A DNA stretch of 64,000 nt from Lachnospiraceae bacterium (lineage in GTDB: Bacteria; Bacillota; Clostridia; Lachnospirales; Lachnospiraceae): positions 1-64,000 of the forward strand of contig CAAFXG010000316.1 in NCBI GenBank assembly GCA_900766925.1, written 5' to 3'. The notes under the pieces are model-generated. The model saw only the letters and a program-made list of their open reading frames with translations. It did no database searches and was not told where the DNA came from. Made by a program: the position numbers and the translations under genes. Shown here piece after piece: positions 17,324-24,416 of this stretch (the first letter of the stretch is position 1; each line of letters begins with the position of its first letter).

Positions 17324-19765
17324 ATGAAAAATTTGACAACACTTAGTCTAAGGTATCTAAAGCAAAACAGACACAGAACAATCACAACTATTATTGGTGT
17401 ACTGTTATCTTCAATGCTTGTTTATATTATTTTCGTTGCCGGAAATAGCATATATGACTCTGTGACACTTACAAATTACGAAAAAAGCTATGGAGTTGAT
17501 GCAATTTATTCTGTCACATACGAGCAGTGTAATGATTTGCTTTCTATGGCTCCATACTATGAAAAGGAAAGTGCAATTGAAATAAATGAGCTTGAGGTTT
17601 CGCATGCATTTGCCTTTTGTTCTTCATATCAGACTTATATAAATGATTTTAAAGCAATGCCGGTACCGTTTGATATGGTATATGGAACTGTACCAAAATC
17701 ATTTAATTCTATAATTATTTATAACGAAGATGCAAGACTATCAGACCTTAAGGTTGGCGACAAAATACAAACATTTACTTCAATTAACAATGATAGTTTT
17801 GAAAAAAGACCTGATACAGTTGAAAAGCAAATTTCAGGAACATTTGATGAAACAAAAGAATTGATGATTGAAAATCCCGATACCGGAGAAACTATAGGCT
17901 TATATATGTACAGCAGTTACATGCTGATGTCCGATGAAGTTATGCAGGAAGCAGCGTCACTTAATAAGCTGTACGTCTGTGTTACATTTGCAAATAAGGA
18001 TAATCTCACTGATAAGATAGCTCTCTTATCGTCACACTTAAATAACTGTAAATATTACATAAATCCTGATGCACTTGAAGCATTTGAAAATGAAAATTCA
18101 CTTACTTATCTTGCCTTTAATGCGATTAGCTTGTTAATAGCGGCAGTTGTTGCCTTCCTTACAATGTTTATTGTAAGAAATGCTTTTAATATATCTGTAC
18201 ACGAACGCAATAACGATTACGCAATATTAAGATGCATTGGTATGGACAGACGCCAGATTATAAAAATAGTATTAGCTGAAGCATTTATAATATCCCTTAT
18301 CGGTGTTGTATTTGGTATGCTGATTGGACAGGGCATTGTTACGGTGGGATTCTGGTATATAAGAAATATTCTTGATTTATCATCAGTTTATAAGGCCAGA
18401 TTTTATTTAAAGGCGGTTGGTTTTACCTTGCTGTATACTGTGGTTACTACTGCATATGCAATGATAGCACCTGTTGAACAGCTGTATAAGCTTAATCCGA
18501 TAGAGGCAATACGCCGGGTTAATGATGTAAAACAAAAAAAGTTAAAATCGGGCAAAGGTAAGCTTTTAACGAAATTATTTGGTGTTGAGGTTGGCTATGC
18601 CTACAAAAATGTTATGCGCAAAAAGGGACGCTTTCTTATTACAGTATTTTCGCTTGTAGTATGCTCAACATTATTTGTAGGAATAACAACAGCCTTTTCT
18701 ATGATTAATAAATGGATTAAAACCTGTGTGTATACAGTTTCAGAATATGAGGCTGCATTTTATATTGACGATGAAAACATTAGTAAGTTCAGAAAGAATT
18801 TATATGATAATGAGTTAATAGAAAAAGACTTCGTTTTTAAATCCGGATTCGGATTTGTTACTGAGGATTCCGATTTTTATAAAAGCACAAATGCACTTTG
18901 CGGTTTATATCTTGGTTTTGATAATAAAAATTATAATAAAATTGCCGATATGGCAGGCAGTAAGATTAAGTTCGATGCAAATGTAATTCCTGTAATAAAA
19001 TTAACAGACGATACTGAACACGAGTTAGGCAGTACCTATACCTTCTATAACGGAGATACTGAGGTTACGCTTGGAATTACAGCAGAAATATCATGGCAGG
19101 ATTTATTTAATTATATTAAAGAAATAGGTATTTTAAATTATGTCGCTGATTATAGTAATATGTCGTATATAATATACAATATGGATGATGGCTTCATGGG
19201 ACCGGCTTTATGTCCTGATGGTAAAGACGGCTTTAATAATGTTGGTAATGATTATAAAATGCTTGTAAAATTAAATCCGGATACAGACTCAAGAAAATTT
19301 GATGAATTCCTTAAAAAATGTCCTTATTGGTTTGATGATACATATACATATTTAAAAGAAATCTACAAGAGCTTTCAGGCTGTAGAAGCAATTATAATAT
19401 TGTTTATTTTAATTCTTCTTATAATTATAATTGTTAATAACATCAATATGAACCGTTCCGATATGATAATGCGGCGTAAGGAATTTGAAATATTACAGAC
19501 TATCGGAATGAGTTACAGACAACATAGTAAAATGCTGTATGCTGAATCACTGTTTTCAACGATTACTGCATCAATTATTGGTTCAATACTGGGTACATTT
19601 CTAGGCTTTTTGATTTCATACGGAATAATTATTGATGATTTGCTTGATGGCAAAATTAGTTTTTCAGCCAACCCGATATCAATAATTATATCCTTTATTA
19701 TATTTATTGTTTTTGGAATAATATCAGTATTTCTCTCAAGGGAGGAAGATTACAGGCTGGGGTAA
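17324..19765 (+). CDS. FtsX-like ABC transporter permease
   Basis: 813 residues from ATG 17324, with AGGTGAG upstream; an in-frame GTG at 17300 inside the ATPase gene is a less likely start. It has duplicated FtsX layout: a first helix (about 15-40), a large extracellular domain (45-255), three helices (260-400), a second unit with a single helix near 445-465, a second extracellular domain (475-665), and three final helices (680-810). The sequence MKNLTTLSLRYLKQNRHRTITTIIGVLL is typical of MacB-like permeases. It pairs with the upstream ATPase. Substrate unknown; peptide-antibiotic defence is possible given the short-loop kinase nearby. Its last 13 bp are half of a perfect palindrome shared with sigE. 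Confidence 0.9.
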   Translation: MKNLTTLSLRYLKQNRHRTITTIIGVLLSSMLVYIIFVAGNSIYDSVTLTNYEKSYGVDAIYSVTYEQCNDLLSMAPYYEKESAIEINELEVSHAFAFCSSYQTYINDFKAMPVPFDMVYGTVPKSFNSIIIYNEDARLSDLKVGDKIQTFTSINNDSFEKRPDTVEKQISGTFDETKELMIENPDTGETIGLYMYSSYMLMSDEVMQEAASLNKLYVCVTFANKDNLTDKIALLSSHLNNCKYYINPDALEAFENENSLTYLAFNAISLLIAAVVAFLTMFIVRNAFNISVHERNNDYAILRCIGMDRRQIIKIVLAEAFIISLIGVVFGMLIGQGIVTVGFWYIRNILDLSSVYKARFYLKAVGFTLLYTVVTTAYAMIAPVEQLYKLNPIEAIRRVNDVKQKKLKSGKGKLLTKLFGVEVGYAYKNVMRKKGRFLITVFSLVVCSTLFVGITTAFSMINKWIKTCVYTVSEYEAAFYIDDENISKFRKNLYDNELIEKDFVFKSGFGFVTEDSDFYKSTNALCGLYLGFDNKNYNKIADMAGSKIKFDANVIPVIKLTDDTEHELGSTYTFYNGDTEVTLGITAEISWQDLFNYIKEIGILNYVADYSNMSYIIYNMDDGFMGPALCPDGKDGFNNVGNDYKMLVKLNPDTDSRKFDEFLKKCPYWFDDTYTYLKEIYKSFQAVEAIIILFILILLIIIIVNNINMNRSDMIMRRKEFEILQTIGMSYRQHSKMLYAESLFSTITASIIGSILGTFLGFLISYGIIIDDLLDGKISFSANPISIIISFIIFIVFGIISVFLSREEDYRLG

Positions 19766-19780
19766 AATTACCCCAGCCTG
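19753..19780. terminator. perfect palindrome spanning two convergent stop codons
   Basis: CAGGCTGGGGTAA (19753-19765) is the exact reverse complement of TTACCCCAGCCTG (19768-19780), separated by AA. It covers the last codons and stops of both the plus-strand permease and the minus-strand sigE, so both proteins end in Arg-Leu-Gly. It probably serves as a shared hairpin end. A T-rich stretch (CCTTTTTAAG) follows 8 nt later on the plus strand. Confidence 0.6.
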
Positions 19781-20496
19781 ATCATTTCCTTTTTAAGTCT
19801 CTTGATTATTTTTTTCTCTAATCTTGATATGTAAGATTGTGAAATACCCAGTAAATCAGCCACCTCCTTCTGGGTCATTTCCTCATCATTGTGACCAATA
19901 CCAAATCTAAGCTCAATTATGGTTCTTTCGCGTTCAGACAGGGTTTCCATTGCCTGTTCAAGCAACGAACGGTCGACCTCATCCTCCAAATCCTTATATA
20001 CTACGTCATCATCAGTTCCCAGAATGTCAGACAGAAGTAGCTCATTACCATCCCAGTCAACATTTAATGGCTCATCTATGGAAACCTCGACTCTTGTTCT
20101 TGAGCTTCTTCTAAGGTGCATAAGAATCTCATTTTCAATACATCGGCTTGCATAGGTTGCCAGTTTTATATTTTTATCTGTTTTAAAGGTATTAATTGCT
20201 TTAATTAGTCCAATAGTTCCTATGGAGATTAAATCCTCAACTCCAACACCGGTATTGTCAAATTTTTTAGCTATATATACAACAAGCCGAAGATTATGCT
20301 CTATTAGGGTTCGCCTGACCTGTATATCATCGTCAGACAGCTTTTCAAGCATAAGTGCTTCCTCCTCTGAAGACAGTGGTGGTGGGAGAATTTCAGCTCC
20401 TCCAATATAATGTACCTCGTTTTTTGGAAAAAATAAAACATTTGCAAAGCTTTTGATATTGAATCTTATTTTGTTATTACTAACAATACTAATCAT
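19768..20496 (-). CDS. sigE: sporulation sigma factor SigE
   Basis: 242 residues. Mother-cell sigma factor made as an inactive precursor. The N-terminal pro-sequence of about 30 residues ends at the typical processing area HYIGGAEILPPPLS. Region 2 (EHNLRLVVYIAKKF ... DLISIGTIGLIKAINTF ... LATYASRCIENEILMHLR) and region 4 (LSERERTIIELRFG ... EMTQKEVADLLGISQSYISRLEKKIIKRLKK) are complete. The gene overlaps the upstream spoIIGA by 8 bp, so the protease and its substrate are co-translated. sigG, often next in other Clostridia, is not adjacent here. Confidence 0.95.
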   Translation of the reverse strand: MISIVSNNKIRFNIKSFANVLFFPKNEVHYIGGAEILPPPLSSEEEALMLEKLSDDDIQVRRTLIEHNLRLVVYIAKKFDNTGVGVEDLISIGTIGLIKAINTFKTDKNIKLATYASRCIENEILMHLRRSSRTRVEVSIDEPLNVDWDGNELLLSDILGTDDDVVYKDLEDEVDRSLLEQAMETLSERERTIIELRFGIGHNDEEMTQKEVADLLGISQSYISRLEKKIIKRLKKEMIRLG

Positions 20497-21376
20497 TTGA
20501 ATACTCCTCTCTATATGGTTTTAAGCTTTCATTAAGTAAAACCTGATAATCTCCGGTATATGAATTTTTGAAGCTGTATCTGCTTATACAAGCTGTAATA
20601 TTTTTATATATTTTTCCATTGTTACAAAATGAAACTGAAGAAAGCTTAAACGCCGGCATATAAGCCAGATTTGTACTTATAGTCTGATATGCAATAGGAT
20701 AAAACAGATTATGCACCAGCTTGTGAGCCGAAGAGTAGTCGAATTCACCTGTGTTATGATAGGAGAGAATTATACTGTATGTAAGATCATCAAATAATCC
20801 TTTTAAACTCTGATAATCTATAATTATTACAGGATTTCCGGTATAATCGTCCGTTAAAACATTTCCTGAATCATAATACCCCGTCAATTCAACACTGGAT
20901 TTATCCAGCGTCAGCATAACATCATATAAATATTTACTTCTTACAAATCTTCTTTTAAATAAAATGCAACAAAAAAGGATTATTCCTCCCAATAAAATAA
21001 TTTTTGTTACAAGCTCGTATGATGATATAAATCCTTTTTGGTTGTCAATTGAAAGTATTCCACAAAGTAAAATCATCACACAAAGAACTGCCAGAACGTA
21101 AATACAAAAATTTGTTTCAGAATTCCATTTAAAATATAAATATGTCATAAATGTATAAATGGTGACATATAATATAAGATGTAACAGGAAAAATCTGTTT
21201 AATGTCAGTAAATACACAATTTCAGTAAATAAAGCAGTTAAAACAGACCAGCTACATGCACGTATAATCTTTATACGTTTACCTTGTAATGCTGATGCAG
21301 CAGATATTATAAACAGGTTAATAAGACTGTTTGTAATAAGCATGACATCTGCATATACAATATAGGTCATATTCAC
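20489..21376 (-). CDS. spoIIGA: sigma-E processing peptidase SpoIIGA
   Basis: 295 residues. An N-terminal half with about five membrane helices (residues 1-150) is followed by an aspartic-protease-like domain with YYDSGNVLTDDYTGNPV, where the Asp of DSG is the catalytic residue of this family. It cleaves the SigE pro-sequence in response to a forespore signal. SD GGGAGGTG just upstream on the minus strand. The promoter region carries Spo0A-like boxes. Confidence 0.92.
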   Translation of the reverse strand: MNMTYIVYADVMLITNSLINLFIISAASALQGKRIKIIRACSWSVLTALFTEIVYLLTLNRFFLLHLILYVTIYTFMTYLYFKWNSETNFCIYVLAVLCVMILLCGILSIDNQKGFISSYELVTKIILLGGIILFCCILFKRRFVRSKYLYDVMLTLDKSSVELTGYYDSGNVLTDDYTGNPVIIIDYQSLKGLFDDLTYSIILSYHNTGEFDYSSAHKLVHNLFYPIAYQTISTNLAYMPAFKLSSVSFCNNGKIYKNITACISRYSFKNSYTGDYQVLLNESLKPYREEYSND

Positions 21377-21397
21377 CTCCCTGATTCTTTAGATGCA

Positions 21398-21516
21398 ATT
21401 ATAGTAGCCTGATGATGAAAAAATCGTCGTTTGATGGTGTATGATTTCAAAGAAGTTCGATTATGTTCGACATGAATGCGGACTATCATGGATTAAGAAG
21501 AAAATAATAATCGACA
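21398..21516 (-). promoter_or_regulatory. spoIIGA promoter with Spo0A-like boxes
   Basis: On the minus strand a perfect TATAAT lies at 21398-21403. Upstream are TGTCGAA (21466-21472, exact 0A box TGNCGAA), AATCGAA (21456-21462, one helical turn of 10 bp away), and TGTCGAT (21510-21516). No good -35 is found at 17 bp. Known spoIIG promoters use a long -35/-10 spacing and Spo0A-P activation, which this layout resembles. Confidence 0.6.
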
Positions 21517-21536
21517 AATTGAAGTGTGCAATATAT

Positions 21537-21585
21537 AAAAGGAACAGCCACATTAGCAAAATTAAATTGCAATATGGCTGTCCCT
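21537..21585 (-). terminator. intrinsic terminator of the SDR gene
   Basis: On the minus strand AGGGACAGCCA (21575-21585) pairs with TGGCTGTTCCT (21540-21550), with a further partly paired AT-rich interior, followed by TTTT. Confidence 0.65.
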
Positions 21586-21612
21586 AAAATTCATTTAATT
21601 ATAAGCTATACG

Positions 21613-22416
21613 TTACCAGGTACGACCTGACATCATTCTAAACTGTGCCACGGTAGGAGTGTGCGAATTTAAACCTCCGTCACAGGTAAGTACCTGTCCG
21701 TTCATATATGCTGCCTCATCACTTGCAAGATATACACACAGATGACCAATGTCCTCAGGCATACCATATCGTTTTCCAAGAATATTAGACATAAATATCG
21801 ATTTTAATTGTTCCGGAATACGGTTTTCATTCTGAGGTGTAACAATAAGACCCGGTCGAACACAGTTGCAACGAATACCATTTGGACCATACATACATGC
21901 AACATATTCAGTAAGCTTGTCAACACCGGACTTAGCACATGCATAAGCAATTGTACCAAGATCACCACCCGCACTTGCCATTGAACCAATATTGATAATA
22001 CTACCGCCATTCTCGTTTTTCAGCATATATGGGAGGGCTTCCTTAATCATATTAAATGTGCCACCAAGGTCCGTAGCAACAACTGCGTTGAACTGTTCGA
22101 GAGTAAGCTCATCAACACGTCCATCCTTCATGCCCATACCGGCTGCATTGTTGATAAGAACATCAATACGTCCGAATTTCTCAGCAACGTCTGCAATTAA
22201 TGCGTGCATAGATTCCTGATTTGTAAGGTCAAATGCATGAAACCATGCATTACCGCCTTCTGACTGAATATCCTCAACAACCTTCTGACCACGCTCAACA
22301 TTACGACCTGTAATTATTACCTGTGCTGCCTCTTTGGCACACAGCTTGGCAATACCAATACCGATACCGCTGGTAGAACCGGTAACAATTACTACTTTAT
22401 CCTTTAATCTCTCCAA
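21613..22416 (-). CDS. short-chain dehydrogenase/reductase
   Basis: 267 residues. Classical SDR: cofactor motif TGSTSGIGIGIA (residues 12-23), NNAAG, the catalytic Ser in NIGSMAS, YACAK (Tyr/Lys pair), and the RPGLIVT block. After the glycine motif the residue ITGRNVERG suggests NADP-type or mixed preference, not decisive. It stands alone, with its own extended -10 promoter and terminator. Family members reduce keto groups in fatty acid, sugar or steroid substrates. Bile-acid hydroxysteroid dehydrogenase is one possibility for a gut organism but nothing in the sequence proves it. SD GGAGGTG. Confidence 0.85.
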   Translation of the reverse strand: MERLKDKVVIVTGSTSGIGIGIAKLCAKEAAQVIITGRNVERGQKVVEDIQSEGGNAWFHAFDLTNQESMHALIADVAEKFGRIDVLINNAAGMGMKDGRVDELTLEQFNAVVATDLGGTFNMIKEALPYMLKNENGGSIINIGSMASAGGDLGTIAYACAKSGVDKLTEYVACMYGPNGIRCNCVRPGLIVTPQNENRIPEQLKSIFMSNILGKRYGMPEDIGHLCVYLASDEAAYMNGQVLTCDGGLNSHTPTVAQFRMMSGRTW

Positions 22417-22464
22417 TTAAAACACCTCCATAAAATAAAATTATGTAACAATATCAAAGCTGTT

Positions 22465-22473
22465 ATTATACCA
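22465..22473 (-). promoter_or_regulatory. extended -10 promoter of the SDR gene
   Basis: TG-G-TATAAT on the minus strand, about 50 bp upstream of the start codon, with no recognisable -35. The TG motif can replace a -35. Confidence 0.5.
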
Positions 22474-22565
22474 GATATTTACATATTATTAGTTTATTTT
22501 ACTTTCAGCTTAAATGCAAGTAAAATTAAATTTATTTTTAAAAATTTTATATAAAGGGTTATTTT

Positions 22566-24281
22566 ATGAATTATGACATTTCAAAAATTAGTACTGAGCT
22601 TGAAATAGCAATTGATACACCTGAAGATTTAAGACAGAATTCACTGGATCTTAACGTAGGCTATGACATGCTTTTCAGGGAGTGGGAGCTTATAATAAAA
22701 TATACAGGAAACCTTGATAAAATTGCAACACAGCTTGAATTTACATTTACAGAGCTTCTTAATGGTTATGCAATCATAAGAATAAGTGAAGAAAAAATAG
22801 AACTCTTAAGTCAGATTCCTGAAATAATCTTTATTGAAAAGCCAAAAAGCATTTATACAGCCGATACTTCAATACAGACAGGCAAAATTGTATCCTGCAT
22901 GGATATTAATGTTGAAGCACTTCTTGGTACATCAGATGTTGCTTTAAATGGTGACGGCGTTTTAGTTGCTGTAATAGATTCAGGTATTGATTTCTCAAAT
23001 CCGTATTTTATTAATCCGGATGGTACATCCAAAATAGTAAGCTATTGGAATCAGGATGTCCCCGGGAATCCACCGGAGGGGTACAAAATAGGTTCTGTTT
23101 ATTCGGGTGAAGAGCTTAAATCCATAGATAGAACTGATAGTATTTTTTATGATCTGACTGACGTGTCAGGTCATGGAACCGCAGTTGCAGGGATTATTGC
23201 AGAATCAGTGCCTATGGCAGGATTGATAATTGTAAAGCTTGCAGATTCAAATAATTTTGGCTTTCCAAGGACAACATCTTTAATGATGGGGATTGACTAC
23301 AGTATTCGGGTAGCTTTAAATTTGAATCTGCCGTTGGTAATTAATATAAGTTTTGGGAATAATTATGGTGATCATGCAGGAAATTCAATATTGGAAAGCT
23401 ATATAAATGATGTATCAGGTGTCGGAAGAATTAATATGGTGACCGGCATGGGTAATGACGGAAACAGTGGAAGACACATAAGAAGATTATTGAAAACAGG
23501 ACAGAGCACTGATGCAGAATTTATAGTACGCCTGTATGAAACAGCTATAAATATCCAAATTTGGCGCAGTTATGCAGATGATGTATTAATTTCAATGACA
23601 ACTCCAAGAAATGAGATTATCGGTCCGTTTAACAAATATCAGGAAATCATGACCTATAATCTGGCTGATATGACTATAATTGTATTAAATGGTTCACCAT
23701 CACCAATAAATAAAAATCAGGAAACCTATATCTCAATAATTCCAAATCAAACTTATATCCAGGAAGGAATATGGAAAATCAGTATACAGGCAAAAAAAAT
23801 AAATGACGGTTTTATTGATTTATGGCTTCCGGTCGCAGACAGTACCAGTACTGCCGTAAGTTTTCTTGAATCTGACGCAGACATTTCACTTACAATACCT
23901 GCTTCGGCCTCATCCACAATAAGTGTGGGGGCATATGATGCGGTATCTCTTACATATGCTCCATTTTCAGGTAGAGGATTTACAAGAGATAACAGAGTTA
24001 AGCCGGAAATATCTGCACCGGGAGTAGGTATTAAAACTGCTGCCATAGGAGGTGGTGAAACAATAGTATCCGGCACTTCATTTGCAGCACCATTTGTTTC
24101 AGCCGGCGCGGCTATGTTAATGCAATGGGGTATAACGACGGGAAACGACCCATATTTATACGCAGAAAAGCTCAAAGCCTATCTCATCAGAGGTGCAAGA
24201 AAATTACCCGGTTATATGGAATGGCCTAACGAAAAGCTGGGATACGGTGCACTATGTGTAAAGGACAGTCTGCCCATATAA
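22566..24281 (+). CDS. S8 subtilisin-like peptidase, Csp-like
   Basis: 571 residues. Catalytic triad intact: D138 in AVIDSGID, H203 in GHGTAVAG and S505 in SGTSFAAPF. A large insert (about 290-430) between His and Ser resembles the jelly-roll domain of the clostridial Csp proteases that activate the spore-cortex lytic enzyme SleC during germination. A prodomain-like N-terminus (1-100) without a signal peptide also fits Csp. No sleC is nearby. Sporulation genes spoIIGA-sigE sit 1-3 kb away on the other strand, so a germination role is plausible; other intracellular S8 proteases of Lachnospiraceae look the same. Confidence 0.85.
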   Translation: MNYDISKISTELEIAIDTPEDLRQNSLDLNVGYDMLFREWELIIKYTGNLDKIATQLEFTFTELLNGYAIIRISEEKIELLSQIPEIIFIEKPKSIYTADTSIQTGKIVSCMDINVEALLGTSDVALNGDGVLVAVIDSGIDFSNPYFINPDGTSKIVSYWNQDVPGNPPEGYKIGSVYSGEELKSIDRTDSIFYDLTDVSGHGTAVAGIIAESVPMAGLIIVKLADSNNFGFPRTTSLMMGIDYSIRVALNLNLPLVINISFGNNYGDHAGNSILESYINDVSGVGRINMVTGMGNDGNSGRHIRRLLKTGQSTDAEFIVRLYETAINIQIWRSYADDVLISMTTPRNEIIGPFNKYQEIMTYNLADMTIIVLNGSPSPINKNQETYISIIPNQTYIQEGIWKISIQAKKINDGFIDLWLPVADSTSTAVSFLESDADISLTIPASASSTISVGAYDAVSLTYAPFSGRGFTRDNRVKPEISAPGVGIKTAAIGGGETIVSGTSFAAPFVSAGAAMLMQWGITTGNDPYLYAEKLKAYLIRGARKLPGYMEWPNEKLGYGALCVKDSLPI

Positions 24282-24305
24282 CCATTAACCGGATTACTTC
24301 TTTTA

Positions 24306-24334
24306 TTGAGGTTAATTCTAAATTATGATATAAT
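24306..24334 (+). promoter_or_regulatory. sigma-A promoter of the TetM-Rae1-like gene
   Basis: TTGAGG (24306-24311), 17-bp spacer, perfect TATAAT (24329-24334). Transcription is expected near 24341, giving a leader of about 76 nt. Confidence 0.65.
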
Positions 24335-24349
24335 ATGATGCGCGCGTAG

Positions 24350-24372
24350 GTCATCAAACTTCGTTTGGTGAC
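24350..24372 (+). promoter_or_regulatory. leader hairpin upstream of the TetM-Rae1-like gene
   Basis: GTCATCAAAC (24350-24359) pairs with GTTTGGTGAC (24363-24372) around TTC, ten pairs with one G-U. It starts about 10 nt after the predicted transcript 5' end and has no T run. It could stabilise the mRNA or mediate leader control. Confidence 0.45.
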
Positions 24373-24416
24373 ATTATATAATCCCAACATTATACGGAAA
24401 CAGGGTATGATAACTA

